64,000 bases of DNA. It comes from CALLPQ01 sp038531745. Lineage in GTDB: Bacteria > Pseudomonadota > Alphaproteobacteria > Caulobacterales > Parvularculaceae. The stretch lies in contig JBCBBJ010000016.1 of assembly GCA_038531745.1 (NCBI GenBank), positions 1 to 64,000 on the forward strand. The letters run 5' to 3'. Shown piece after piece: positions 51,002-60,540 of the stretch. The position numbers and the translations under genes were made by a program. Position 1 is the stretch's first letter. Each line of letters begins with the position of its first letter. Below the pieces are notes generated by a model. The model searched no databases. It was given only the letters and a program-made list of their open reading frames with translations, and was not told the DNA's origin.

Positions 51002-53026
51002 ATGGCCGAATTTTTGCTCGAGCTTTTTTCTGAAGAGATCCCGGCACGGATGCAACGGCGGGCCGCTAATGATCTTGAGCGCCTCGTCAATCAACATTTG
51101 CTCGATGCTGGCTTTATGCCCGAAGGGGTCAAGGCCTTTGCCACACCGCGTCGGCTCACCGTGGTGGCAACGGGCTTGCCCGCAGCGCAAGCGGATGTGC
51201 GCGAGGAGCGAAAAGGTCCGCGGGTGGGTGCACCAGAAAAGGCCGTACAGGGATTTTTGCGCGGTGCTGGTCTCGATAGCCTTGATGCCTGCGAGACGCG
51301 GACTGATAAAAAAGGCGATTTTTATGTTGCGGTTGTTGAGAAAAAAGGACAGCCCACGGTCGATATTCTAGCCCAAATGGTCACCGCAATCGTCTCGGAT
51401 TTTCCTTGGCAAAAGTCCATGCGGTGGGGATCTGGAACCTTGAAATGGGTGCGCCCATTACGCTCAATATTGTGCACGTTCGATCATGAGATTGTGCCTT
51501 TAAGCGTTCATAGATTTACCGCGGGCGACACAACATTTGGCCATCGCATGATGGCCCCCGATGCAATCATTGTTCGCGACTTTGAAAATTATGCCGGGAA
51601 ACTGAAATCAGCCAAAGTTATTCTTAATACGGAGGAGCGGATAGCGCTCATTGAGAATGAGGCACGAACGCTTTGTGCAGCCCAAGGTTTGGAGTTGGTT
51701 GAGGACCAGGCGCTTCTGGAGGAAGTTGCCGGTCTTGCCGAATGGCCCGTGGTCATGATTGGTCAGTTTGACGAGAAATTCTTGAGCTTGCCCGACGAGG
51801 TTTTAACCGCGTCCATGCGGGGGCATCAAAAGTATTTCTCCGTTCACGATCCAAAAACCGGTCGTCTTGCCAATCGGTTTATCGTTGTGGCCAACATCGA
51901 GGCGAGCGACGGCGGGTCGGCCATGAGGGCCGGATATGAGCGTGTGCTCACGGCGCGGCTTTCCGATGGCTGGTACTTATATCATCAGGACCTCAAATCG
52001 CCCCTTGCAACCCATGCCAATGGGCTTGATGACGTGACCTTTTTTGAGGGTTTAGGGTCTATCGGTGATAAGGTTCAGCGCGTTACCGCATTGGCCCAGG
52101 AAATTGCCCCGCTGGTGGGCGCGGATGCAGCCGCAACGCAAAAAGCCGCAACGCTCGCCAAGGCTGATCTGGTGACCGGTATGGTCTACGAGTTTCCCGA
52201 ACTCCAAGGTGTAATGGGCCGCTATTATGCGCTTGCCCAGGGGGAGGAGCCCCGGGTCGCGGACGCCATTCGCGATCACTACAAACCTTTAGGTCCAAAA
52301 GATAGGGTGCCCACTGCACCGGAAAGTGTTGCCCTCGCACTGGCGGATAAAATCGATACGCTCACGGCTTTCTGGAGTATTGATAAACGACCGACAGGCT
52401 CAAGTGACCCCTTTGCGTTGCGCCGCGCTGCGCTTGGTGTGATTGATCTTATCCTGACCAATAGTTGTCGCTATGCGTTGCCCAATTCGCCGGAGACGTT
52501 GCTGGCGTTTTTCCATGATCGGCTCACGGTTTATTTTAAGGAAAAAGGCTTTCGTCACGATCATGTGGCAGCTGTTCGCGATGGATCTGACGGTGAACCC
52601 GAACGCGACCTTGTACGGTTGCACGAGCGCCTGACGGCGTTGGCGGCTTTTCTTGGTACGGACAATAGTAAAAACCTTGTTGCTGGGTACAAGCGCGCGG
52701 CCAATATTCTCAAAGCGGAAGAAAAGAACGATGCCAGTTTAGCCAGCAGCACTGTTAATGCAACGGTGTTGGTAGAGACCGCTGAGACCGATCTCTATGG
52801 CAGCCTCCAAAAAGCAGAAGCTGCGGCGGCGGACGCTGTTCAACGTGAAGCCTTTACCGAGGCGATGGACGCCCTGGCAACACTGCGCGCGCCGGTTGAT
52901 GCGTTTTTTGACGCTGTCACGGTGAATGCGGATGATCCGACGCTTCGTAAAAACCGCCTTGCGCTTCTGGCGCGCTTGCGCCGGGCGGTTCTGACCATTG
53001 CCGATTTCGAACAGCTCGAAGGATAA
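51002..53026 (+). CDS. glyS: glycine--tRNA ligase beta subunit
   Basis: The 674-residue GlyRS beta subunit shows its family landmarks: LLELFSEEIPARMQ at the start, FATPRRLTVVATGL, KSMRWGSGTLKWVRPLRSIL, ASMRGHQKYFSVHD, VLTARLSDGWYLYHQD, AEWPVVMIGQFDE, VALALADKIDTLTAFW and SSDPFALRRAALG. The tRNA-binding and anticodon-recognition parts lie in this subunit. The ATG at 51002 follows an AAGGAGG site at a longish 12-base spacing. The C-terminal ending (LLARLRRAVLTIADFEQLEG) is normal. The gene is convergent with the PhoD gene. Confidence 0.97.
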   Translation: MAEFLLELFSEEIPARMQRRAANDLERLVNQHLLDAGFMPEGVKAFATPRRLTVVATGLPAAQADVREERKGPRVGAPEKAVQGFLRGAGLDSLDACETRTDKKGDFYVAVVEKKGQPTVDILAQMVTAIVSDFPWQKSMRWGSGTLKWVRPLRSILCTFDHEIVPLSVHRFTAGDTTFGHRMMAPDAIIVRDFENYAGKLKSAKVILNTEERIALIENEARTLCAAQGLELVEDQALLEEVAGLAEWPVVMIGQFDEKFLSLPDEVLTASMRGHQKYFSVHDPKTGRLANRFIVVANIEASDGGSAMRAGYERVLTARLSDGWYLYHQDLKSPLATHANGLDDVTFFEGLGSIGDKVQRVTALAQEIAPLVGADAAATQKAATLAKADLVTGMVYEFPELQGVMGRYYALAQGEEPRVADAIRDHYKPLGPKDRVPTAPESVALALADKIDTLTAFWSIDKRPTGSSDPFALRRAALGVIDLILTNSCRYALPNSPETLLAFFHDRLTVYFKEKGFRHDHVAAVRDGSDGEPERDLVRLHERLTALAAFLGTDNSKNLVAGYKRAANILKAEEKNDASLASSTVNATVLVETAETDLYGSLQKAEAAAADAVQREAFTEAMDALATLRAPVDAFFDAVTVNADDPTLRKNRLALLARLRRAVLTIADFEQLEG

Positions 53027-53074
53027 TGCGGTTCACTTGCCTTAAAATATAGGCTTTGAGTTTCCGTATACCCC

Positions 53075-54835
53075 TTAAAACAGAAACCCTTGTTTGAAGG
53101 TCAATCCATCGGCATCGCTGAACGCTGCAGGCCCAGCGCGGCGGCTGATGGTGAAGGCTGCCTGATCAAAGGCATTATACGCCGTCGTCTGAGTATTATC
53201 GACACTGACAAAACGAGCCCGCGCCGCCTCTGGTGTCACGGTCAAATCGATATAGCCGTGGCTGGTACCGTTTAGATAACGGACATCCTTATTGTGTCGA
53301 TTGGTCAGAAGGGCATAGTCCGCACCCTTGCCGCCCAGAAATTCTTCGCGGTAGGGCGAGGGAGACGTCACCGACGCAACACCTAACTCAACGCCAACGG
53401 GGACGCCAGCCGCGTCGGTCAGATCATTGGCCCACCAGGTATGGGTGTCACCGGTGAGCACGATAAGACCTTCAGCGTTGGTAGTGGATTTGACCATGTC
53501 AAAAAACCGTTCGCGGGCGGCGGGATACCCATCCCACGCGTCGAAATTGGTCGGCAGCCCTAATGTAGACGCCTGAATAAAGGCGCGGGCCTGGTCCCAC
53601 TCCTGTTCGAGTGCAACGATCTCTTCTTCGGTCACATAAGGGGTAAGGTCTGGGGCGTTGACCTTGGCCATGATGATCTGGTTTGCCACCACACGCCATG
53701 GTTGGCCCTCTTGTTTTGATCCGCCTAGAACCTTTTCAAGATAGTCAAGTTGTGCGGTGCCCAGCATTTGCCGATTAGGATTGTTCAAGACCTCGCGCCG
53801 ATAGCGGGCGACATCGTCGGGGGTTTTCAATCCGGCCACTGCCTCACGGTAGCTTAGCTCCTGATCACGCGCCATCAGCCGTGTTTCGATTGCCGCAAGG
53901 CTCATCAGGTCCCCATAGGAAAAGCTTCGGAAAAAAGCCTCACGCGCCATACCCGGGACGGGATCGCGCACGGGCATCCACTCGTAATAGGCTTGCAGTG
54001 CGGCCGTCCGCCGGCGCGTCCAATCACCCTCTGTTTTTGGATCATGGTTTTGTGCGCCGTCCTTCCATGAGTTGTTCGCCGTTTCATGGTCATCCCAAAT
54101 CGGGATCAGGGGATGGCGCGCATGCATTGCCTGGGAGGAGGGATCAGACTTGTACTGACGATGACGGCGGCGATAGTCTGCGAGGGTCAGAATCTCTGTT
54201 GGCGGCATATGGCCTCGCCCGATCGCCTCACCGATATCACCCCCATATCCATCGCGCCCATATTCATAGATGTAATCACCAAGATGTAAGACGGCGTCGA
54301 GGTCATCATCGCGCGCAATCTGATCATACACATTAAAATGCCCAAAGGGGTAATTTGAACAGGAGATAACAGCAAAACGCGCCTGGCTTGTTTCCCCAAC
54401 GGGTAATGTTCGTGTACGGCCAACCGGTGAGCGTTCACCCTCATAATCGAACCGATAATGGTAGGACGTGCCGGGTGCCAGTCCCTGTACATCAACTTTC
54501 ACCGTGCCGTCGCGCGCGGGCCCTGTCGTCTCGGTGCCTTCTGCGACGATATCGGTGAACGCCGCGTCCCGTGCCACTGCCCAGGTGACGGTCTGGTTGC
54601 CGGGCAAGGCTGTCCCGCCTACAGACCCGGCGGGACTGTCAACAATGGGCGAGCCGATCCGTGTCCAGATGATCACCGCGTCGGCACGCGGATCACCGCT
54701 CGCCACGCCGGACGAGAACTGACCCGATGCCTGAACATTATCGGCAACAAAGGGTGTGCGTTTTGGGACCGATGAGCACGAGGCGGCACCGCCCGCGAGC
54801 AGGGTGGCAAGGGCCGTGCGGCGGGTGATCGTCAT
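53075..54835 (-). CDS. PhoD-family alkaline phosphatase, Tat-exported lipoprotein
   Basis: The 586-residue precursor has a twin-arginine signal (TRRTALATLL) with a lipobox GAASC (Cys20), so it is folded in the cytoplasm, exported by Tat and lipidated. The mature protein shows PhoD features: SGVASGDPRADAVIIWTR, VISCSNYPFGHFNVY, LHLGDYIYEYG, WDDHETANNSWKDG and LTGDTHTWW. These supply the metal ligands for Fe/Ca-dependent phosphodiesterase/phosphatase action on organic phosphates. The ATG at 54835 has a GGAGAAAC site. The gene opposes glyS, with 48 bases between the stops. Confidence 0.93.
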   Translation of the reverse strand: MTITRRTALATLLAGGAASCSSVPKRTPFVADNVQASGQFSSGVASGDPRADAVIIWTRIGSPIVDSPAGSVGGTALPGNQTVTWAVARDAAFTDIVAEGTETTGPARDGTVKVDVQGLAPGTSYHYRFDYEGERSPVGRTRTLPVGETSQARFAVISCSNYPFGHFNVYDQIARDDDLDAVLHLGDYIYEYGRDGYGGDIGEAIGRGHMPPTEILTLADYRRRHRQYKSDPSSQAMHARHPLIPIWDDHETANNSWKDGAQNHDPKTEGDWTRRRTAALQAYYEWMPVRDPVPGMAREAFFRSFSYGDLMSLAAIETRLMARDQELSYREAVAGLKTPDDVARYRREVLNNPNRQMLGTAQLDYLEKVLGGSKQEGQPWRVVANQIIMAKVNAPDLTPYVTEEEIVALEQEWDQARAFIQASTLGLPTNFDAWDGYPAARERFFDMVKSTTNAEGLIVLTGDTHTWWANDLTDAAGVPVGVELGVASVTSPSPYREEFLGGKGADYALLTNRHNKDVRYLNGTSHGYIDLTVTPEAARARFVSVDNTQTTAYNAFDQAAFTISRRAGPAAFSDADGLTFKQGFLF

Positions 54836-55017
54836 GCTGTTTCTCCATCAATATTTAGGGTCCTGAGGCGATAGCATATTCTGGGTGCCGCTGGTGGCAA
54901 ATTTTCATGACAGCCCGCCAGAAGCGAACCTCGCTATTTGTTGCGCTGCAAAAAAGCGCTTAACCTGCTCTGAAAACCGCGATAGGCTTGTTATCCGGAA
55001 ATACTGCGGAGCGGAAA

Positions 55018-55896
55018 ATGGTAGAAATAGCAAAGGTTGGCGTGATTGGCGCAGGGCAAATGGGCAGCGGCATTGCCCATGTGTTTTCTTTGGCCGGTTA
55101 TGACGTCGTACTCACCGACATTGCAGATACTGCCCTCGCAAAGGCGCGCTCGGCCATTGAGAAAAATATGGGCCGCCAGGTGGCGAAAAACATCATTGAG
55201 CCTGCTGCGATGGAGGCGAGCCTTGCACGTATTGTACAGCACGCGGACCAAAAAGCGCTTAGCGACTGCGACCTCGTTATTGAAGCCGCAACGGAAAATG
55301 CTGATCTGAAGAAAAAGATTTTCGAAGGGCTCAACGGCGTTTTGAGTGATCGAGCAATTCTGGCGTCAAATACCTCGTCTATTTCGATTACTGGGCTTGC
55401 TTCGTCCTCAGATCGGCCGGAACAGTTTATTGGCTTGCATTTTATGAACCCCGTGCCGGTGATGCAGCTTGTTGAAGTAATCCGCGGGATCGCCACCAGC
55501 CGGGAGACATTTGTGGCCGCTAAAACAGTCATTGAGCGTCTTGGGAAGACAATGGCGGTGTCGGAGGATTTTCCTGCCTTTATCGTCAATCGAATTTTGA
55601 TGCCGATGATCAATGAGGCAATTTATACCCTCTATGAAGGTGTTGGTACGGTGGAAGCCATCGATACCGGTATGAAGCTCGGCACCAATCATCCCATGGG
55701 GCCATTAGAGCTGGCGGACTTTATCGGGCTTGATACCTGCCTCGCGATTATGCAGGTCCTGTATGAAGGGCTGGCGGATTCAAAATATCGTCCGTGTCCC
55801 TTGTTGGTAAAATATGTTGAGGCTGGCTGGCTTGGCCGCAAGACGGGCCGTGGATTTTATGATTATTCGGGCGACATTCCGAACCCCACCCGCTAG
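55018..55896 (+). CDS. 3-hydroxybutyryl-CoA/3-hydroxyacyl-CoA dehydrogenase
   Basis: The 292-residue enzyme carries the NAD-binding motif VGVIGAGQMGSGIAH, the ESVTE-like stretch VIEAATENADLKK, and the catalytic region IGLHFMNPVPVMQLVEVIRG with the expected His and Asn. A C-terminal dimer domain contains GTNHPMGPLELADFIGLDTCL. It oxidises 3-hydroxyacyl-CoA in fatty acid degradation, or acts in the reverse direction in PHB/butanoate metabolism. The frame is open from 54988, but the ATG at 55018 has a GGAG site. It is a single gene, not attached to other beta-oxidation genes. Confidence 0.94.
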   Translation: MVEIAKVGVIGAGQMGSGIAHVFSLAGYDVVLTDIADTALAKARSAIEKNMGRQVAKNIIEPAAMEASLARIVQHADQKALSDCDLVIEAATENADLKKKIFEGLNGVLSDRAILASNTSSISITGLASSSDRPEQFIGLHFMNPVPVMQLVEVIRGIATSRETFVAAKTVIERLGKTMAVSEDFPAFIVNRILMPMINEAIYTLYEGVGTVEAIDTGMKLGTNHPMGPLELADFIGLDTCLAIMQVLYEGLADSKYRPCPLLVKYVEAGWLGRKTGRGFYDYSGDIPNPTR

Positions 55897-56039
55897 CGCG
55901 TTTACTGACGAAGTGGGTGCGGTGCCCCGTCCGGAAATGGGACGATGTTCGCCCCATAGTTGAATTCCTCTCAAAAGTCTGGTGTTCTACAGCAAGGTGT
56001 TTCCGGCAAACACTGCTAACCCATAAATGGAGGAAAACC

Positions 56040-56243
56040 ATGGCCGTAGCACGCGTTACAGAAATTATCTCAGGTTCATCAAAAAGCTTTCAAGACGCTG
56101 TTGAGACCGGCATTGAACGGGCGAACAAGACGCTCAAAAATGTTGAAGGCGCCTGGGTCAAGGATCAGTCGCTGATCCTCGATAATGGCAAAATCAGAGA
56201 ATACCGTGTGGTGATGAAGGTGACCTTCGTCCTGAAAGACTAA
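56040..56243 (+). CDS. dodecin family flavin-binding protein
   Basis: The 67-residue protein is a standard-size dodecin: VARVTEIISGSSKSFQDAVETGIERANKTLKNVEGAWV gives strand-helix-strand, then IREYRVVMKVTFVLKD closes the sheet. Dodecins assemble into hollow 12-mers that store or buffer riboflavin, FMN or related ligands in the cytoplasm. The ATG has a GGAGGAAAA site. A strong bidirectional terminator lies 36 bases after the stop. Confidence 0.94.
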   Translation: MAVARVTEIISGSSKSFQDAVETGIERANKTLKNVEGAWVKDQSLILDNGKIREYRVVMKVTFVLKD

Positions 56244-56278
56244 TTGCCCTTGCATTAGCGGCACGCTTTCGGGCGTAT

Positions 56279-56317
56279 AAAAAAGCCCCGATGGCCTTGA
56301 GCCATCGGGGCTTTTTT
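56279..56317. terminator. bidirectional intrinsic terminator between dodecin and lipoprotein genes
   Basis: A perfect 17-pair inverted repeat (56279-56295 and 56301-56317, loop CTTGA) has A/T runs on both outer sides, so it can terminate transcription from the dodecin gene (plus) and from the opposing 581-residue lipoprotein gene (minus), whose stop is only 16 bases away. Confidence 0.93.
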
Positions 56318-56332
56318 GTCCGGCAAGGAGCG

Positions 56333-58078
56333 TTATTCCTTGTGTGTCACCGAAAGGTTCAACACATCGGGGAGGGTTGTTGGTGCGGTCTGGCTCACAA
56401 TGCCGAGTTGGGCAAAGGGAACAGCCGCATCGGGTTCTGCCGAAATTTCCAAGGTGCCGCCATTACCGAGGAAGGCCGCCACGGCGTCAAGATAGCCCCC
56501 AAAACGCGGGTTGATCGCGGTAAATTGGCTGCCGGAGACCCGCAATAATGCGGGTGCTGATTGACGCAAATCCTCGCCGGTGCCCGCACCCATTTGACCC
56601 GCTGCCACATCATAGATGACCGCTAGCAGGTTTTTATCGGTAAAGGTGAGTTTGGCCTTATCAAAACTGCCCAGACCAATCATGCCTGCCTGGTCTTGCG
56701 TGTCGATCAGCGTTGCAATCTCATCGAATTTGAGATTTCCAAGCGCCATGGACAGGTCAAAATCGGCCAATTTGTCAGTTGTTCCACCGTAGCGCAGGCT
56801 ACTCTCACCGGATTTATCGTTCCAGTTCCAGGTAAAAAAACCATCGCCTTTAACGTTGTCCAGACCGCGGCTGGTTAAAGCAGTCAGCGTTGCCGTGTCC
56901 TCATCTTCCACATACGCGGTTAAATCGTATACGGCGTTTTTAACGTCGTTGGTGATTTCGTTGGGAATGAGCCACGTAAATTTGTCCATGGCAAAAGTTG
57001 ATTTTTCCGCAACCATAAGCCGCTTGTCACCGATGAATTGCTGGTAACTGGAAATCTCACCGGCACCAAGGCTCACCAGGTTCGTGGCGCTGGTGGGCGG
57101 CATTTCACCTTTGAGGCCCCAATCCATGAGACCCGAGAAATCAATCCCGCGCCATGTCATCGTCTCGGCCTTCACACGCTGACCATTAAGGCCAAGCGCG
57201 TTGCCGAGTGGCCCGGTTAAAAGCGCCTCGGCCTGCGGGCCCATGGATGAAAGGGCCAGTGCCATGGCTTGGGGGGATTGGCGGAAGCTATATTCAAAGT
57301 CATTGGCGATGATGGCGCCCAGTTTCCCACCGGCAATGTCCACAAAGCGGAAATCAGGGGCAATCCAAGAAAAGGCGCCGGTCTGTTCGCCGCTGAAAGC
57401 GAATGTCGCATCTTTGAAATAGATACCGGCCAGATCAAAGCTGTTAAAAAACACAGCGGGTGCCGACGCGTCAGGTAAATCATCAGGGATGCCGCCTTGG
57501 CGAACTTTCAGCGTATCAATTTCGATACCGCCAACGGTGATCGTCGCTTCATCGAGATCATTGGCACCCGGGCCTGACGGATCAATATCGCTGCCCTCAA
57601 CGGTCAGGTCGACCTCGTCTTCATCGGTATCAATATCAACATCGACGCCGTATAACCTGACCTTTTGGAAGAGCGTTTCAAATGGCGCGTCGATGGCCGC
57701 TGCCCCCATGCGCACCGCCTCAATGGCGTCTTCACTGACCCCAAAAAGCTCAGCTTTTTCGATCGTAATGGCCGACCCGTCGCCATCGTCAAAGCGCAGA
57801 TCGGTGAGAACAGTTGCACCCAGCTTGTCATCGAATTGAACGGCGCCATACGGCTTTGGCCCCTCATAGCCCATGGCGGCGAGGAGCGCGTCAACATCAA
57901 AGGCCGCACCAGATTTCAATGTAAAGGGCTTGTCAAAGGGCGAGCCTTGGCCCGCTGAAAGGGCAGAAGCGCCAGCCGCGCTATCCGCTGAGCCGGTGGT
58001 TGTGCCACCATCGTCGCTATTCCCGCAGGCAGACAAGGCGAGCGAGGCAACACCGATTAGCCAGAGATTCCGTTTCAT
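56333..58078 (-). CDS. large hypothetical lipoprotein
   Basis: I do not recognise a domain. The 581-residue precursor has a lipoprotein signal with lipobox LSAC (Cys18), a Gly/Ser/Thr-rich spacer and a long body of alternating beta strands and acidic loops (for example DVDIDTDEDEVDLTVEGSD near residue 150). Repeated phrases such as GIEIDTL, GIDFSG and FDLAGIYF suggest several related beta modules. There are few Cys after the lipid anchor. Its codon pattern and the GGGGAT site before the ATG at 58078 support expression. It probably sits in the outer membrane, facing the periplasm. Confidence 0.65.
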   Translation of the reverse strand: MKRNLWLIGVASLALSACGNSDDGGTTTGSADSAAGASALSAGQGSPFDKPFTLKSGAAFDVDALLAAMGYEGPKPYGAVQFDDKLGATVLTDLRFDDGDGSAITIEKAELFGVSEDAIEAVRMGAAAIDAPFETLFQKVRLYGVDVDIDTDEDEVDLTVEGSDIDPSGPGANDLDEATITVGGIEIDTLKVRQGGIPDDLPDASAPAVFFNSFDLAGIYFKDATFAFSGEQTGAFSWIAPDFRFVDIAGGKLGAIIANDFEYSFRQSPQAMALALSSMGPQAEALLTGPLGNALGLNGQRVKAETMTWRGIDFSGLMDWGLKGEMPPTSATNLVSLGAGEISSYQQFIGDKRLMVAEKSTFAMDKFTWLIPNEITNDVKNAVYDLTAYVEDEDTATLTALTSRGLDNVKGDGFFTWNWNDKSGESSLRYGGTTDKLADFDLSMALGNLKFDEIATLIDTQDQAGMIGLGSFDKAKLTFTDKNLLAVIYDVAAGQMGAGTGEDLRQSAPALLRVSGSQFTAINPRFGGYLDAVAAFLGNGGTLEISAEPDAAVPFAQLGIVSQTAPTTLPDVLNLSVTHKE

Positions 58079-58350
58079 TGTTTTTCATCCCCTTCTTTTT
58101 GATGAAATTGGTCAGGTCAACCCTTGGCCTCATGGGCCTAAGGCGCAGCTCTTTATATTCGCTGAACACAAGCGTTCAGTTAAGGGAGGGGTAAGCGGTT
58201 CGCCAACAAAAGGCAAAACTTCTCGATAAAGGGAGATTACGCTTCGGTAAGCCGTGTTGATCCTGCGATTTTGTAGTTGATGCTAACGATTGGGGCTAGG
58301 CGGGCCAAGCCCCTGTCGGCATACTTCACCAAATGCATTGGAGGGACCCC

Positions 58351-58665
58351 ATGAAAATTGCTCAAGGCAAAACCATTTTGGCGCTCAGCGCTTTATTTTT
58401 CGGGATTGCAGGATGCGCCACCGGTGCAAAATCCAGCATTGCGTCGGATCTTTCCCGTTTGGGTTTGTCGCAAGATCGCGCCAAGTGCGTCGCCCGCGAA
58501 ATGAATGATCGGCTGGAGAGGTCGGACCTGCAGGATGTGGCGCGGTTTCTTGGCGACGTCACCGCGTCGCGCTCGCCGGGTGGTGTGCTCGACTCGCTTT
58601 TGACCATTGATAATCCGCGTGCGGCCGCGGCGTTTGCCCGAGCCGGGATCGCCTGTGCCTTTTAG
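58351..58665 (+). CDS. small hypothetical lipoprotein
   Basis: The 104-residue precursor, starting at the ATG at 58351 with a GGAGGGA site, has lipobox GIAGC and a short helical mature part with two further cysteines (AKCVAREM, GIACAF) that may pair. No family is recognised. It ends two bases before the GTG of the serine hydrolase gene, so translation of the two is likely coupled. Confidence 0.65.
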   Translation: MKIAQGKTILALSALFFGIAGCATGAKSSIASDLSRLGLSQDRAKCVAREMNDRLERSDLQDVARFLGDVTASRSPGGVLDSLLTIDNPRAAAAFARAGIACAF

Positions 58666-58667
58666 CT

Positions 58668-59804
58668 GTGGAAAATACCCTTCCCGTTACCGCTGAACTT
58701 GACGCCCGATTTGAGGACGTTCGCGTCGCTTTTGAGGCAGTGCTGGCGGCGGATGCCCGATCAACGCGCCAGGGTGCCGGCGCAAGTTTCGCTGTGTGGC
58801 ATCAAGGCACGCGCGTGGTGCATCTATATGGGGGGTATCAAGATAAAGCGGCTCAAATACCGTGGGCGGATGATACACTTGCGTGCGTTTATTCCTCAGG
58901 CAAGGCCGTCGTCGCAATGCTGATTGCGCAAGCTGTCCAGGCGGGCACCGTTAATTATGAAACACCGGTTGCAGAGATGTGGCCTGCTTTTGCCAGCGGC
59001 GGCAAAAGTATCGTCACCCTCGGTCAGGTCTTGTCCCACCAAGCGGGCTTGCCGGGCTTTGTGAAACCTGTTGACCCTGCAATATGGCTTGATTGGGATG
59101 CAACTTGTGCTGCGCTCGCGGCCGCCGCACCCTTGTGGACGCCCGGTGAGGCGCAAGGGTATCATCCTCAGACCTTTGGCTTCCTAGCTGGCGAACCCTT
59201 GCGCCGCAAAACCGGACAATCCGTCGGCGCATTAATTCGGAAAAAATCGTTAGACGTTTACTGCGGCATGGATAACACGATCGACGCGCGCACGGCGACA
59301 ATGGTCAAACCCCCGAAGGCCCCTGATTTAGGGGAGATCAACCCCGCCACAAAAGCGGCGTTTCTCGAACGTTGGTCGGCCCCAACGTCGGTTGCGCGGG
59401 CCGACTGGCTGGCGGCCGAAATTCCTGCGTCCAATATGCACGCCACGGCCGATGGTCTCGCGGCATTTGTGCATCCCCTTGCCAATAGCGGAAAGGATGT
59501 AAACGGAAAAATTCTTCTTGAAAACGACGTTTTAAAAGAGTTTTACCGCACGCGCTCCCATCGCGCAGATCAGGTATTGCCCTACACGCTTTCCTGGGGA
59601 GCGGGGATGATGCACAATGTGAATAAGCACTTTGGGCCGAATGACGGCGCTATGGGCCATGCGGGTTTCGGGGGATCTATGGTCGTGGTCGATCCTGACC
59701 ATCAAATTAGTGCCAGTTTCGTCATGAACCGCATGTCCCCTCATTTGGTGGGTGACCCACGGACACTGACCCTCCTTGAGGCCCTATATGACGCTCTGAA
59801 ATGA
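58668..59804 (+). CDS. class C beta-lactamase-family serine hydrolase
   Basis: The 378-residue protein belongs to the beta-lactamase/EstB esterase superfamily. The nucleophile motif is SSGK (Ser76 to Lys79, SxxK), the second-motif Tyr probably lies in GYHPQTFGF, and the third box is near FGGSMVVVDPD. It resembles esterase EstB-type hydrolases more than true beta-lactamases, and lacks a signal peptide, so a cytoplasmic esterase or amidase role is likely. It starts at a GTG two bases after the preceding lipoprotein gene and has no separate ribosome-binding site, which suggests translational coupling. It converges with the bactofilin gene (22 bases between). Confidence 0.87.
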   Translation: MENTLPVTAELDARFEDVRVAFEAVLAADARSTRQGAGASFAVWHQGTRVVHLYGGYQDKAAQIPWADDTLACVYSSGKAVVAMLIAQAVQAGTVNYETPVAEMWPAFASGGKSIVTLGQVLSHQAGLPGFVKPVDPAIWLDWDATCAALAAAAPLWTPGEAQGYHPQTFGFLAGEPLRRKTGQSVGALIRKKSLDVYCGMDNTIDARTATMVKPPKAPDLGEINPATKAAFLERWSAPTSVARADWLAAEIPASNMHATADGLAAFVHPLANSGKDVNGKILLENDVLKEFYRTRSHRADQVLPYTLSWGAGMMHNVNKHFGPNDGAMGHAGFGGSMVVVDPDHQISASFVMNRMSPHLVGDPRTLTLLEALYDALK

Positions 59805-59826
59805 GGATGTTAATCCCCGACGGCGG

Positions 59827-60402
59827 TCAGGCGCTTTTCGCGGCTTTGGTTTCTTCTTGCGCGGAACTTGTGGTGGATTTCCGCGTACTCTTTTCGGCGT
59901 TGATTTCGAGGGCGTGAACATTTTCACCAGAAGCACCGTTATCGTCATCGCCCGCGCTGGCGATATCTGCTTTTCCGTTCGTGCCCTGATCTTTCGCTGT
60001 TTCGCTAATTTCAGTTGTCGATGACGTGGATTGTTGATCGGGCGAGGGCATTGATGATTTACCGTTAAAGACCGCCCCTTCTTCAATGACAACGGAGGGA
60101 GAATGCAGATCACCCTCCACGATGGCTGTTTCATTTAGGATTACCCGTTGCGTGGCGGTAATGGTCCCGGTCACGCGCCCGTCAATTTCAATTTCCAGGG
60201 CAGCAACCTCCCCGTGCACATGGGCATCTTTGCCAATCACCAGTCGGTCATCGCCCAACAGTTCGCCTTCAACCACACCCGCAATGCGGCTAGGCCCTTT
60301 GCAAGCGATTTCGCCTTTGAGCCGACTACCGGCGCCGACGAGTGTTTCGCATCCGTCTGTACTCTGAACGGTGCCACCACGGCGTTTACCATTATCGAAC
60401 AT
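59827..60402 (-). CDS. bactofilin-family cytoskeletal protein
   Basis: The 191-residue protein has the bactofilin (DUF583) core: LVGAGSRLKGEIACKGPSRIAG, then VEGELLGDDRLVIGKDAHVHGEVAALEIEIDGRVTG, a right-handed beta-helix that polymerises into filaments without nucleotide. The core is followed by a Ser/Asp/Glu/Lys-rich tail (about 125-191). In Caulobacter, bactofilins position cell-wall synthesis. Several ATGs lie in a row (60423, 60414, 60405, 60402); 60402 best fits the GGGAG site, but the difference is only a few residues. Confidence 0.92.
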   Translation of the reverse strand: MFDNGKRRGGTVQSTDGCETLVGAGSRLKGEIACKGPSRIAGVVEGELLGDDRLVIGKDAHVHGEVAALEIEIDGRVTGTITATQRVILNETAIVEGDLHSPSVVIEEGAVFNGKSSMPSPDQQSTSSTTEISETAKDQGTNGKADIASAGDDDNGASGENVHALEINAEKSTRKSTTSSAQEETKAAKSA

Positions 60403-60540
60403 CATCGCTCCCATATGTGCCAAAATGAACTCAATATCTACGGCGTTGCGCCATCGTTTTTGCAGTATTCCATGGAAGTCTTGAGGAAGACTGAAAAAGC
60501 GTTGGCATTTTGGCGCTTTACTGGCAAGCGTGTCTTCAGC

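Noticed and set aside
58668..59804. True beta-lactamase
   Set aside because: SxxK and overall layout fit, but there is no signal peptide and the sequence is nearer to EstB-type esterases.
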